DNA of 64,000 bases from an uncultured Clostridia bacterium (GCA_948524275.1 CAOSLI010000001.1:468304-532303); one strand, 5' to 3'; positions 37,249 through 48,084 are shown, numbered from the stretch's first letter. Program-made: numbers and translations. Notes: a model not told the origin generated them from the sequence alone.

Positions 37249-37671
37249 TTTATTTTTCCTTTCATACTTCAAAATTTAGTAGTTTTTTTATTATAGCTAA
37301 TATTTTAATCTTTTCTCCTGTATCAAATAAACTTTAATGAAACAATATATTCAGATTTTTATTTTTCTCCTTTCTATACACAAAATATAAAAACCTCCTT
37401 TCTTAACAATTTTAATTTATATAAAGTCAATGTGCATCAATTAAAATTTTGTTTAACATAATTAACCTTTATATTTTCGTTGTAGTATATATTATTCTAT
37501 GACTATTTATAATATCTTAAGTACGCCCTTTCGAATTTTATTAAATTGCACATTTTTACCTATCTACTTATATAGTGTCAAATTTTATCAATTTAGTTAC
37601 AAAAATTTAATAAAAATTTATTCTTGTCATGTGAAATAATTTCTTAGCCACTTTGTTATATAACAAATATA

Positions 37672-37904
37672 TTACATTTTATGTAAAGTCATGCTATAAT
37701 TAATATGTAAAGATTGAATGCAAATATGGTCCTTGCAACATTCTTGGTGTTATCGCGGATTCACTCAATATCGACACACATCTTTTTCCATTAAAACGAT
37801 ATATGCTGATTACGGCAGAATCTGTTAAAGTAAAAGATGGTGACAATGCACCATTAGAAACAATTTATCCTACTGAGCAAAAGAGCCACAACTTAGTACT
37901 GTAA
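37672..37904 (+). pseudogene. Decayed cassette: promoter plus 5'-less gene remnant
   Basis: A promoter TTACAT-17-TATAAT (37672-37700) is followed by an open stretch without a start codon (37704-37904) reading ..KYGPCNILGVIADSLNID.. to KSHNLVL. The codons are foreign-looking (GGT, CCT, ATC, CTG, GAC). The 37.25-37.67 kb stretch shows no gene. Confidence 0.5.
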
Positions 37905-37923
37905 AATTAATCAGGTATTTACC

Positions 37924-38007
37924 ATGACACTGAAAGAAGAACTGTCGCACGCTAAGGATTGCATAGCCCAGGATTTGACCGTTACGATGGATAATGACTC
38001 TCGATGA
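37924..38007 (+). CDS. Small ORF in the decayed cassette
   Basis: ATG 37924 opens 27 codons (MTLKEELSHAKDCIAQDLTV...) with the same foreign codon style, ending at TGA. No clear ribosome binding site. It may be the tail of the decayed gene or a chance frame. Confidence 0.3.
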   Translation: MTLKEELSHAKDCIAQDLTVTMDNDSR

Positions 38008-38047
38008 CTAACGCCGTTAAGACCCATAGCTAGCATGCAAGCTTATC

Positions 38048-38097
38048 AAAAACAAAAACCCCGTTTCTTGCGAATGCGAGAAATGGGGTTTGTTTTT
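38048..38097 (+). terminator. Strong terminator of the decayed cassette
   Basis: AAAACCCCGTTTCT and AGAAATGGGGTTT around a G/C-rich loop, followed by GTTTTTTG. Confidence 0.75.
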
Positions 38098-38159
38098 TGT
38101 ATTAAATGTTATAAATTCCTTTTGAATATTGCTTTTATACTACATCACTTACTACTGCT

Positions 38160-40839
38160 CTAAATATTATCATTCCTTATAGTCTCAACAATATTTTGTT
38201 TGTTAATTTTGTTTAGAGAATATTTCATAGTAAGTCCTACGATGATGAATACAAATACAATTGATATAATTATAGCTTGCCATGGAATAATAAATCCAAA
38301 ATCTGTACTTTGTGCTATAGCTTTATAAATTGCATATGAGATACCTACACCAATCGGAATACCAATAAATAATGATTTTAGTCCATATAATATGCTCTCT
38401 AATCTTATCATCCTATTAAATTCCTTACCTGTCATTCCCACTGATTTAAGCATTGCAAATTCTTTACTTCTTAATATCATATTTGTTGTTATGGTGTTAA
38501 ATATGTTTGTAACACCAATTAATGTAATTACTATGATAAATCCATATAAGAATATTGATATAATCAAAATCATTCTTTCTTCTTGCTTTTTGTAGCTTTC
38601 TACATTTGATACTTGCATACTACTATACTTAGTATCCGTTCTTTTTAAATCATTAAGTTTTGTTTCAAGCTCTATAGCTTTATCTGAATTTATATATAAA
38701 GGTGTAACATAGGTAGCTTTATCTATAAGATTTGAATCTTCTGATACAAATAGATACCCCCCAGTAGCATATGAGTTTTCATATCCCATCGGTCTTTTAT
38801 CAGTTCTCTTTACAATCTTTATACTTTTGCTTCTGTCATCGCTTAATTTAACTTCAATAGACTCTCCTTCTTTTACATTGTATATTGTTTTAAAACTTCT
38901 TACACCTTCACTATCAATTTCCATTCTATCATCAGCAATTATTCCAATATCGTTTGAAATATCTTTAATCCCTAATAATTTTGCAAATCTTTCAAATGAA
39001 TTTTTTTCTAATCCAATTACCTGTAATGATATTTGATTTTTTAAAACTTCATATTCATCATTGGATATTACATGTGAACCATATTTGCTTGACATTTCAG
39101 CCTCTGATTCAGCTAAAAACTTTCCATACTCTGTACAATATTTGCTTACATCAACAGTTCCACCATTTGAATATGAGTAACTGTAATCTGTAAGTGAATA
39201 GTTTTTTATTATATCATTATATATTTCAACCTTATTCTTTTCCTCATTTGCATTACTGCTTAGAAAAGATACAGAAATATTATATCCTAAATCAGTATAA
39301 TAAACTCCAGTCATCTTTTTTCCATATCCTAAAAATGATGACAATGCTATAAAAATTGATATACTTACAACTAATGAAATTACTGTTGTTCTATATTTTT
39401 TCTTACTTCTCTTTAAATTTTTACTTGCAATGACTCCTCCCATTCCAAATAATTTTTTAGTCAACTTAGATGTTTTTAGTTTTTTGGCTTTTATTTTTAC
39501 ATCATTATTTCCTCTAATTGCATCTATTGGTGAAATTTTTGATGCTTTTCTTGCCGGAATTATACATGATAAATATATTGTAATTGCTGACATTACGACT
39601 GTTAAAATTACGACCTGCACAGGAAGTCCATACACAAACTTAATTCCCTCAAGTATATCAACTGCTAGAATATTAAGAAGCCATACTAAAACTGTTATTG
39701 CAACTGCTCCTAATAAAATTCCTGTTGGAATACCAATTAGTCCAATTATTAACCCTTCAAATAACACACTTTTCTTGATTTGTTTTGATGTAGCACCAAC
39801 ACTTGACATCATTCCATATTGCTTTGTCTTTTCTGATACTGAAATGCTAAAACTATTTCTTATTACAAAAACACTACTTACTATTATTATTCCAATTATT
39901 ATAGCTCCGAAGTGTATATACTACTTGAAGTGAATTGTCGCTTAGTCCACCTTGAGACTCTAATAAAGAATCATTTTTTAGAACTTCATAACTTTTCCCA
40001 GTATTTTCTTTGAGCACTCTTGATATGCCTTTTAGTGTTTCTCTTGATTCAGTTGGTTTTTTAAGTAATATTGAAACATTTGTCCCATATGAATCTTGTA
40101 AGCTAGAGCTATTTAATATTTGTTCATCTGTCATATATGTTAAAACTGTATAACCTGGTGCTCTATAATCTTCAATATTCATATTAGGTCTTTCTATAAT
40201 ACCTACAATTTTATATGTTTTCTTTGTAGTATTAACAATACTTTCTTCCGTTTGTAATTCTTCATAAGTAGCCTGTTTTTCGCCATCACCATCACCTGAA
40301 TAATCTACCCATGTACGATATGGATTACTTTGATCTAGAATATATCCAGTTCCATCTTGTCTTGTTCCTATATCTAATGTTATTGTATCTCCTATATCTA
40401 AGTATACCCTACCATTATATTCTATATGTCTTGAAATAACTAATTCAGTGTCATTTTCAGGCATTCTACCTTTGGTTATTGTAAAACCATTTTCTTTTAA
40501 AGCAATATCGTCCATCCCTATAACATACACATATGGCTTATCCTCATTTTTGCTACCTTCTAATTTTGCATATCCTAAAGTTTTACTATAAAATGATGAT
40601 TCTACCTGCACATTATCTTTTATATATTTTATCTGATTGTTTGGAATATTCATATAACATGCATGATAATTTCCATACTCTTTTTTTGCATATTCAACAA
40701 GAGTATTTTGGAAACTCATGATCATTCCAGCAACTGCACAAATAAGTGCCGTAGAAAGTGCAACACCAATTGTTGTTACAATTGTTCTTTTCTTGTTTTT
40801 CTTTAAGTTTGATTTAGTAAACTTATTTATAATATTCAT
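38160..40839 (-). CDS. FtsX-type ABC transporter permease, with +1 frameshift at CGG
   Basis: Restored length 892 residues: N-terminal helix, extracytoplasmic domain (about 45-290), first FtsX core (three helices), a second helix and extracytoplasmic domain, and the second FtsX core (about 770-880). Straight reading stops at residue 321 with ..YTLRSYNNWNNNSK. The zero-frame codon at 39907-39909 is CGG; skipping the C gives YTLGAIIIGIIIVSSVFVIR, a proper membrane helix, and then the conserved QYGMMSSVGATSKQIKKS, so the two pieces are one gene. Families of this size export peptides or lipids or give bacitracin-type resistance. The ATPase gene lies upstream in the same operon. Confidence 0.93.
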
Positions 40840-40856
40840 TTTTCATATCCTCTCTT

Positions 40857-40916
40857 TTATTATTTTCAACCTGTCCCTTTTGGTGGGGCCAAAAGTACGT
40901 GTCCCAAGGCTAAAAA
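40857..40916 (-). repeat. Intercistronic palindromic repeat, copy C
   Basis: In gene direction CCTTGGGACACGTACTTTTGG, CCCCACCAAAAGGGACAGG and TTGAAAATAA. It lies between the ATPase stop codon and the permease start. It shares GTACTTTTGG, CCAAAAGG and the TTGAAAAT end with copy D. Confidence 0.7.
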
Positions 40917-41594
40917 TTAGTTTCTCTCATCTTTTACGACTTTTCCATCTTCTATTGTAATTACTCTATCAGCTTGTTTTGCAATTTCTAAGTCATGTGT
41001 AATAATTATTACAGTCTGATTGAATTTTTTATTAGAAACTCTAAGTAAAGATACAATTTCATCACTTGCTTTTGAATCCAAGTTTCCTGTTGGTTCATCA
41101 GCTAGCATTATTGCTGGATTGTTTATCATGGCTCTTCCTATTGATACTCTTTGTTGTTGACCACCTGATAATTGATTTGGAAGATGGTTCATCCTGTTTT
41201 GAAGGCCTAATGTTTCAATTAGCTCTTTTAATCTATCATCATCTACATTTTGATTATCTAAATCGCAAGGAAGTGTTATATTTTCCTTTACATTAAGTAT
41301 TGGTATTAAATTATAAAATTGATATATAATTCCTATTTGTCTTCTTCTAAATATCGCCAAATTATCATTATTTAATGAATATATATCTTTTCCATCTATA
41401 TATACTTTTCCTGATGTAGGTCTATCTACTCCACCTAATAGATGAAGAAGTGTTGATTTTCCACTTCCACTTGCTCCAACAATAGCAACAAATTCACCTT
41501 TTTGTATTGAAAATGATATATTATCAACAGCAGTGACTTGGTTATCTCCTTTCCCATATGTTTTAACTAGGTTCTCAACTTTTAATATCTCCAT
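40917..41594 (-). CDS. ABC transporter ATPase (MacB/LolD-like)
   Basis: 225 residues. Walker A GASGSGKST (about 40), Q-loop YQFYNLIP, signature LSGGQQQRVSIGRAM (about 141), Walker B IMLADEPTGNLDS, H-loop IITHD. Start at ATG 41594. First gene of an operon with the FtsX-type permease. Confidence 0.92.
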   Translation of the reverse strand: MEILKVENLVKTYGKGDNQVTAVDNISFSIQKGEFVAIVGASGSGKSTLLHLLGGVDRPTSGKVYIDGKDIYSLNNDNLAIFRRRQIGIIYQFYNLIPILNVKENITLPCDLDNQNVDDDRLKELIETLGLQNRMNHLPNQLSGGQQQRVSIGRAMINNPAIMLADEPTGNLDSKASDEIVSLLRVSNKKFNQTVIIITHDLEIAKQADRVITIEDGKVVKDERN

Positions 41595-41728
41595 TTATCC
41601 CCCTTCTTTCTTGCAGAATATACTGCATACAATATTTTTTCGATTTACCATTTATAATATACATTTTATAAATGACTATAAGATGACTAGATATAATATT
41701 AATTTTTATATGCAATTAACATAAATGG

Positions 41729-41757
41729 TTGCATTTAACATCTATATATGTTATAAT
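41729..41757 (+). promoter_or_regulatory. Promoter of the 128-residue cassette
   Basis: TTGCAT and TATAAT with a 17-bp spacer. The leader between it and the gene holds inverted repeats (CTAG..CTAG; CTCC..GGAG). Confidence 0.6.
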
Positions 41758-41860
41758 ATTTTCAGTCCTAGTCAATGCTAGGTTAAATACTTTTATCTCC
41801 TTTTGGAGTTAACATAAAAGTCAAGCAAATGGACACCCATAGTTATGAAAAGAGTATGTT

Positions 41861-42247
41861 ATGTCAATGTGCATATCAACATCGAAAGAGACCATAATCC
41901 GGTCTAATCTGCTGTTAAAAACATTAGAGCGCAAACTCAACTGCTTTTATTCCGAAAAACAGCCTACATCTGAATATATTTTTGAGTATCTAACCAAAGG
42001 ATATTGTGCAAAAAATTCAGATGAGGATACAATTCCTATTTTGGCAGTTGCCCGCTATGATGAAGACAGTACTTATGCTGTATTATCACCAGAAACTCTT
42101 TCGGTTGACGAAAGAAGCAAGCTCTTTAAGGCTTTTGCTGACGGTCTTTGGGATGGCGATCAGTTGATTGTTTTCACACGGCTGGACAAAGAAGCGGCAA
42201 ATGAGGCCTGCCATGGTCAAGGTATTACGATTCGCCTTGTTGCATAA
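41861..42247 (+). CDS. Unknown 128-residue protein, foreign-looking cassette
   Basis: A small soluble acidic protein starting at ATG 41861, without recognised domain. The codons are unlike neighbours (CTG, GAC, GGC, GCG) and codons 14 and 107 are zero-frame CGG, read in frame (the rest of the protein continues normally). It has its own promoter about 100 bp upstream and a strong terminator. The fifth such cassette in the window. Confidence 0.65.
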   Translation: MSMCISTSKETIIRSNLLLKTLERKLNCFYSEKQPTSEYIFEYLTKGYCAKNSDEDTIPILAVARYDEDSTYAVLSPETLSVDERSKLFKAFADGLWDGDQLIVFTRLDKEAANEACHGQGITIRLVA

Positions 42248-42252
42248 CAGAA

Positions 42253-42297
42253 TAAGACAGATATCGATTTTGTATAATCGTTATCTGTCTTTTACTA
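42253..42297 (+). terminator. Terminator of the 128-residue cassette
   Basis: AAGACAGATA and TATCTGTCTT with an inner CGAT/ATCG pair, followed by TTACTATTT. Confidence 0.75.
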
Positions 42298-42329
42298 TTT
42301 GTGAGCTTTTGGATAAAATAAAAGATAAA

Positions 42330-42496
42330 TTACCCTAAAAAATTAGTATTTTGTCTTCCGAAACTTGTAAATAAAAGTAAAAATACTACTAAAAAGAGTA
42401 ATATTTCTGTATTTCCGTTGCCACCAAATATGTTATCTAAGAATCCTCCATTATTTCCTGAGCATCCGACATCCGATTGTTGCATCCACACCCCAT
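42330..42496 (-). CDS. Gly/Cys-rich spore-type small protein needing two CGG +1 shifts
   Basis: ATG 42496 has the only good spacing to GAAGGAGGG. Straight reading gives MGCGCNNRMSDAQEIMEDS and stops. The eighth codon is CGG (42473-42475). Skipping its C gives GGA TGT and then a second CGG (42466-42468); skipping that C too leads into the one frame that is open to 42330. The product is 54 residues: MGCGCNNGCGCSGNNGG, then FLDNIFGGNGN, a membrane helix (EILLFLVVFLLLFTSF) and a short tail. A Gly/Asn/Cys-rich head followed by one helix is typical of YjcZ-like spore coat peptides of Clostridia. The single-frame alternative starts at TTG inside the binding site and makes poor sense. Confidence 0.8.
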
Positions 42497-42696
42497 TACA
42501 GCTTCCCTCCTTCAATTATTTTCATAGGCATCATATATTATTCACATTCATTTGATATGGTTTATTAAACACGTAATTAAAAGCTTAAAACTTTTATTTT
42601 TATGTACAAATGCCTAATTTTTTTATACCATATAGTATGCTTTTAATTTATTTTGTGTTACAATGATTAAGGAAAATATTTTTGAAAGGTTAAAAA

Positions 42697-45208
42697 ATGA
42701 CAAATAATATAGAATTACTTTCTCCTGTTCGGAGATTTCGAATGCTTAAAAGCGGCTGTTCAGGCTGGAGCTGATAGCGTATACCTTGGTGGAGAGATGT
42801 TTAATGCTAGAAGTTCAGCTAATAATTTTGGAAAAACAGAATTAAAGGAAGCTATCAGATATGCTAAACTTAGAAATGTAAAAGTTGATTTTACATTAAA
42901 TACATTGCTTAAAAGTGATGAATTAGCTGATGCAATCCAGATTGCTAGATATGTATATGGTCTAGGAGCAGACGCTATTATAGTACAAGATTTGGGATTA
43001 GCCCAATATCTAATAAGCCATTTCCCTGACATTGATATTCATGCAAGCACTCAAATGACAATTCACAATCTCGCTGGAGTTCTTGAACTTCAAGAATTAG
43101 GATTTAAAAGAGCTGTACTTTCTCGTGAGTTATCTTTGCCTGAAATAACATATATATCTAACAATTCTGATATTGAGTTAGAATGTTTTATTCATGGTGC
43201 ATTATGTATTTCTTACTCAGGCCAGTGTTTATTTTCAAGTATGATTGGCAGTAGATCAGGTAATCGTGGAAAATGTGCTCAAGGTTGTAGACTCCCATAT
43301 GATTTGATTAGAGAAACTTGCACTAGTTCTAATGAATGTCCAGATTTAGCAAAGGATAATAATACGACTAAGACAGTTTTGGATAAAGGATATCTGCTTA
43401 GTCCTAGAGATCTATGTGGTCTTAAATATATTCCAGACTTAATATCAGCCGGAGTAAAATGTTTAAAAATTGAAGGTAGAATGAAAACTCCTGAATACGT
43501 TTACACAGTTACTAAGATTTATAAAAAATATATTGATTTAGCTTTATCAGATAAACCTTATATTATTGATGAAGCAGATATAAAATCTCTAATGCAAGTA
43601 TTTAATAGAGGTGGATTTTCTTCTGGTAATTTTGAAGATGAAGCAAATCTTTCTTATATTTACAAGGACAAGCCTAATAATATGGGATTATATACAGGTA
43701 ACATTTCATATTTTAATAAAAACAAAGGTCATATTACCTTAAAAACTATAGAACCTCTTTCTATTGGTGATAATATATCTGTTCAAAATGAAGATTACAA
43801 ATATACCATATCTGAACTTATGATTGATAAGAATAATGTAAAAAGTGCAAATTCAGGTGACACAATTACAATTGGTAGATTAAAAGGAAATATAAATATT
43901 GGTGATAAAATATATAAAATAAGTGATAATCTAAATAAGAAAAAAATAAATGAATTTATTAATAATGAAAATAAAAAAATTCCTCTGTCTTGTATAATAA
44001 CAGTAAAAAAAGATTCTCCTATTACAATGGAAGTAAACTCTCTAGATAAGGAAAGTGGCTCATATTTTTCTATGTCCACTAAAAAGACAGCACAGTTAAT
44101 GCCTATTGATGCAATTAGTAATCCCATTACAATGGAGAGAATTGCAGAGCAAGTTAGCAAAACTACTGATACACCATTTGAATTTAAAAAAATAAACATT
44201 ATATTGGATGATAATATATATGTTCCTAAGATTTCTGTATTTAATCAGCTTAGACGCGATTGTTTGGAAGATTTAAAGCTCCAAGCTATGTCAAGATTTG
44301 AAAGAGTTTTGGATGAAAATGAGATTTATATAGAACCATCCAATACAATTAATACACAAAATAAAAATACATCCTACTCCCTACTTCTTAACATAATAAA
44401 TTTAAACTATGATTACAATAAACTTAACAATATTGACAGAATATATATTCCAATTAAGTATTTTATGAACAAAAAATATAGCAATATTCTTGATATATTA
44501 AAAAGGAAAGGAAATATTTATATTTATCTTCCAACAATAATTAAAGATAATTACAGAAATATTATTTTTAATAATATAGATACCTTTATTAAAGATTATA
44601 ATATTAAAGGCATTGTTGTTACTAACATTGCTGCTATTCAAAGTATATGTAAATATAGCAATTTAGATATAGTAGCTAATTTTACATTTAATATATTTAA
44701 TACAAATACAATAAACAGCCTTGCCTCTTTAGGAATAAACCGCATAATGCTATCTCCAGAACTTGATAAATTAACTCTTATAAATTTAAGTAGCAATTCT
44801 CCTATTCCAAGTGAAGTAATGGTTTATGGTAAAATACCTGTTATGAATACTGGATATTGTTTTTTAGGAAAATCAAATAAATGCTATCCTACCTGTATTA
44901 GGCAATGCACTACATGTAGTAAGTCACAAAATACAAATTTAGAAAATGAAAAAGAAGATAAATATTATTTAAAAGATAGATTAGGTTATGATTTTAGAAT
45001 TGTGCCAGATAATCTTCAAACTATAACTACAATTTATAATAGCAAAATACTATCTATTCCATCTTCTGATATTCCTACTGATAGCTTACTTATTAGTATA
45101 TTAGACGAGAATATTGCTGAAATTAACACAATAATTACTACAGTTAAATCTGGTAATACAATGTCAGGTACAGAATATACTTATGGCAATTTTAACAAAT
45201 TAGTATAA
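42697..45208 (+). CDS. Peptidase U32-family protein, with +1 frameshift at CGG
   Basis: ATG 42697 behind GAAAGG. Restored length 836. The zero-frame codon 12 (42730-42732) is CGG; straight reading reaches TGA after 25 codons. Skipping its C yields ELLSPVGDFECLKAAVQAGA and DSVYLGGEMFNARSSANNF, the invariant opening of U32 proteins. The U32 signature ECFIHGALCISYSGQCLFSS and the Cys cluster (GNRGKCAQGCRLPYD) follow, and a DUF3656-like C-terminal part. Relatives (RlhA, TrhP) hydroxylate rRNA or tRNA bases rather than cut peptides. A hairpin terminator follows. Confidence 0.93.
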
Positions 45209-45233
45209 TAACATGAAAATTCTTCCCCTGCAA

Positions 45234-45270
45234 AAACAGAGTAACTCATATATGAGCTACTCTGTTACTT
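45234..45270. terminator. Bidirectional terminator between U32 gene and rpmA
   Basis: AACAGAGTAACTCAT and ATGAGCTACTCTGTT. It ends both converging genes. Confidence 0.75.
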
Positions 45271-45280
45271 ATATAAATAA

Positions 45281-45640
45281 TTATTTTGCTGCAGCAACTT
45301 TTTTAGTTGTAGTTGTCTTAGCTGTTGTTTTCTTTTCAGCTTTGACTTCCTTTTTTACTGTTTCTTTTTTAACTGCTTTCTTTTCTTCTTCAGGATATAC
45401 GCTAATCTTTTTCTTATCTCTTCCAAGTCTTTCAACTTTCATAATTCCTGTAATTTTAGCATATAATGTATCATCGCTTCCGATTCCTACATTGGTTCCT
45501 GGGTGCATTTTTGTTCCTCTTTGTCTATATAGAATATTTCCTGCATTAACTAATTGACCATCAGCTCTTTTTATACCAAGTCTTTTTGACTCACTCTCTC
45601 TTCCGTTACTAGAGCTACCTTGACCTTTATGATGTGCCAT
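45281..45640 (-). CDS. rpmA: 50S ribosomal protein L27
   Basis: 119 residues starting at ATG 45640 ([16 protein letters not shown]) behind AGGTAGGTG. Conserved core: [28 protein letters not shown]27's N-terminus reaches the peptidyl-transferase centre. Unlike many Firmicutes it lacks the cleavable N-terminal extension that the Prp protease removes, and it has an unusual C-terminal extension of about 35 residues rich in Lys, Thr and Ala. Second gene of the rplU operon; a Prp gene is not between the two. Confidence 0.94.
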   Translation of the reverse strand: MAHHKGQGSSSNGRESESKRLGIKRADGQLVNAGNILYRQRGTKMHPGTNVGIGSDDTLYAKITGIMKVERLGRDKKKISVYPEEEKKAVKKETVKKEVKAEKKTTAKTTTTKKVAAAK

Positions 45641-45700
45641 TATTTTCACCTACCTTTTAAAATATTTTCTAATTTAAATGACTATTTTACACTATTATGT

Positions 45701-46018
45701 TTATTCACCAATTTTAATTGATTTAATTTCAACTTTAGTGTATGGTTGTCTATGACCTTGAGTTCTTCTGTAGTTTTTCTTTGCCTTGTACTTGTAAACT
45801 AATATTTTTTTACCTTTTCCATGTGCAACTACAGTTCCTTCAACTTTAGCACTCTTTACATAAGGAGCTCCAACTTTAACGTCCTTATCATCAGATACTA
45901 GAATAACTTTGTCAAAAGAAACTTTCTTTCCTTCTTCAGCATCTAATTTTTCGAAGAATACTACATCTCCTTCTGATACTTTGTATTGTTTTCCACAACT
46001 TTCAATTATTGCGTACAC
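45701..46018 (-). CDS. rplU: 50S ribosomal protein L21
   Basis: 105 residues starting at GTG 46018 behind GGAGGAGG. Typical opening [17 protein letters not shown] and end [17 protein letters not shown], which bind 23S rRNA. First gene of the rplU-rpmA operon. Confidence 0.96.
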   Translation of the reverse strand: MYAIIESCGKQYKVSEGDVVFFEKLDAEEGKKVSFDKVILVSDDKDVKVGAPYVKSAKVEGTVVAHGKGKKILVYKYKAKKNYRRTQGHRQPYTKVEIKSIKIGE

Positions 46019-46119
46019 GATTTAGTGCACCTCCTCCGCTCTTATACTCGCTAAGCATAAATACAAGGCAGTTAACTATAAAAGTTAGCATTTAGTTGCC
46101 CGACCTAGGCGGTTTACAT
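46019..46119 (-). promoter_or_regulatory. Leader RNA of rplU (L21-leader type)
   Basis: About 100 nt from the promoter to the L21 start, with the pairing blocks AACCGCC, GGTCGGGCAACTAAATGC, and GCTTAGCGAGTATAAGAGC. Position and the presence of G/C blocks in this AT-rich DNA fit the known L21 leader by which ribosomal protein represses its own mRNA. I infer this from position; the consensus was not checked. Confidence 0.55.
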
Positions 46120-46125
46120 TTATCA

Positions 46126-46155
46126 ATTATACTATATGTGACAACTATTTGTCAA
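46126..46155 (-). promoter_or_regulatory. Promoter of the rplU-rpmA operon
   Basis: On the minus strand TTGACA and TATAAT with an 18-bp spacer, near consensus. Confidence 0.75.
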
Positions 46156-46159
46156 GCAT

Positions 46160-48079
46160 TTATTCTTCAAATATTGCTTTAAATTCTTCTTCGTTTATCT
46201 TTTCTTTTTCTAATAAAATTCCTGCTACGCTATCAAGCTTATCTCTATGAAGTCTTAATAAGTCTTGTGCAGCTCTATATGCGTTATCTAGTATTGTTCT
46301 TACTTCTTTACCAATTTCATCCTCCATATTATTTCCTAGTAACTGTATCTGATATGGGTCTTTTTCTAGGTTCATTGACATAGGACCAACTCTATCACTC
46401 ATGCCATATCTTGTTACCATATCTCTTGCTATTTGCATTGCAACTTCTAGATCATTGCTTGCACCAGTAGATATATCATCTAGTGCAACTTTTTCTGCTG
46501 CTCTACCTCCAAGTAGACTTATAAGTCTTTCTTCCATTTCAGTTTTTGAAACATAGAATTTATCTTCACTTGTTTTGTACATTGTATATCCGCCTGCAAC
46601 TCCTCTAGGAATTATAGACACTTCTTTAACATTATCCTGTGATTCTAGATATTTGCTTACAACTGCATGTCCTGCTTCATGGTACGCAGTAAGTTTTTTA
46701 TCTTTATCTGATACAACTCTATCTTTCTTTTCTAGCCCAACAGTAACTTTTTTAACAGCGTCTTCTATATCTTGCATAACTATTTCTTTATGATTTCTAG
46801 TAGCTGCTAATATTGCTGCTTCATTTATAACATTTGCAATTTCTGCACCAGTAGAACCAGCCATATCACCTGCAATTGCTTTAAAGTCAATGTCTTTTGA
46901 CATTTTCTTATTTGCGCTATGAATCTTTAATATTTCTACTCTGTCATTTATATCTGGAAGTCCAATTGTAATCGTTCTATCAAATCTACCTGGACGAAGC
47001 AATGCTTCATCTAGCATTTCCGGTCTATTGGTTGCAGCAATTACAATTATCGAGTTATCTGTGTCAAATCCGTCCATCTCAACAAGTAATTGATTTAATG
47101 TCTGATTGTTTTCTGTTTCTGCACCACTATTTCCTTCTCTTCTTGCACCTATAGCATCAATTTCATCGATAAATACAATACAAGGTGATATTTTTTGTGC
47201 CCTATCAAATAATTTTCTTACTCTTGATGCTCCAAGTCCAGCAAACATTTCAATAAATTCTGAACCACTCATTGATATAAATGGAACATCAGCTTCACCA
47301 GCTATAGCTTTTGCAATTAATGTTTTACCTGTTCCTGGCTTACCACAAAGAAGAACACCTTTTGGAACTCTAGCTCCCATTTCTTTGTATTTCTTAGGCT
47401 CTTTAAGGAAGTCAACAATTTCTATCATTTCTGATTTTTCTTCTTTAAGACCTGCAACATCTTTAAAGGTTGTTTTGTCAGAAGATACATTTGGATCATA
47501 TACCTTGCCCTTATCTCCTAATCCCTGCATTTGAAATACTAAAAGAACTAATGCTATCATTATTAATGTTGGTAGCATTGACATTATTCCACCTGCTATT
47601 GAAACAACAGCATTTTGCTTTTTCTGAATAAGTTCAATTTCCTTTCCTTCTTCTACTTTATCTTGTATTAGTTCGATAAAAGCTTGTACATTAGGAACTA
47701 TTGCATTTTTAGTGTTTTTATCATCTTCCTTCTTGTCCTCATTTTTTCCTTGATTAGTTCCATTTTCATCTTTGTATGTTAATTTTACGCTTGTACTTCC
47801 TACTGTCATTTCAATCTTTTCTACCTTATTATCATTTATATCTTTGATAAGCTGAGTATATGCAACTTTTTTATCATCATTCTTTTGTTTATCTTCACTA
47901 TATTTATATAGAAAAATTGTTGCAATTAAAAGTGCAATAAATGAACATATAAATATAATCTTTAATTTACGTCCTTTATCACCTTTACCTTTTTGATTCT
48001 TGCCTTCCTTATGCTCTTTTCTTTTATTGTTTTCATCCTCTTTTATATCGTTTGTGTCATCATCATAACTAATTGGCAT
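46160..48079 (-). CDS. ftsH: ATP-dependent zinc metalloprotease FtsH
   Basis: 639 residues. A charged N-terminus, first helix (about 40-60), a periplasm-side domain, a second helix (about 165-187), then the AAA domain with GKPGTGKT (Walker A, about 248), FIDEIDAIG (Walker B) and the arginine region RPGRFDRT, and the protease with HEAGH (about 468). Degrades misfolded membrane proteins and some regulators. It starts at ATG 48079, in an operon 5 bp after a DUF1189-like gene. Confidence 0.96.
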   Translation of the reverse strand: MPISYDDDTNDIKEDENNKRKEHKEGKNQKGKGDKGRKLKIIFICSFIALLIATIFLYKYSEDKQKNDDKKVAYTQLIKDINDNKVEKIEMTVGSTSVKLTYKDENGTNQGKNEDKKEDDKNTKNAIVPNVQAFIELIQDKVEEGKEIELIQKKQNAVVSIAGGIMSMLPTLIMIALVLLVFQMQGLGDKGKVYDPNVSSDKTTFKDVAGLKEEKSEMIEIVDFLKEPKKYKEMGARVPKGVLLCGKPGTGKTLIAKAIAGEADVPFISMSGSEFIEMFAGLGASRVRKLFDRAQKISPCIVFIDEIDAIGARREGNSGAETENNQTLNQLLVEMDGFDTDNSIIVIAATNRPEMLDEALLRPGRFDRTITIGLPDINDRVEILKIHSANKKMSKDIDFKAIAGDMAGSTGAEIANVINEAAILAATRNHKEIVMQDIEDAVKKVTVGLEKKDRVVSDKDKKLTAYHEAGHAVVSKYLESQDNVKEVSIIPRGVAGGYTMYKTSEDKFYVSKTEMEERLISLLGGRAAEKVALDDISTGASNDLEVAMQIARDMVTRYGMSDRVGPMSMNLEKDPYQIQLLGNNMEDEIGKEVRTILDNAYRAAQDLLRLHRDKLDSVAGILLEKEKINEEEFKAIFEE

Positions 48080-48084
48080 ATCTT

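Noticed and set aside
38160..39812. A free-standing second permease half
   Set aside because: It starts in the middle of the first FtsX core without a binding site and is the continuation of the upstream frame.
42797..45208. U32 gene starting at ATG 42797
   Set aside because: It would lose the invariant U32 opening, and no binding site precedes it. The start at 42697 with a CGG shift explains the data better.
45213..45557. Plus-strand frame over rpmA
   Set aside because: A shadow of the antisense of rpmA, rich in Phe/Ser/Leu as expected for a mirror of a Lys-rich gene.
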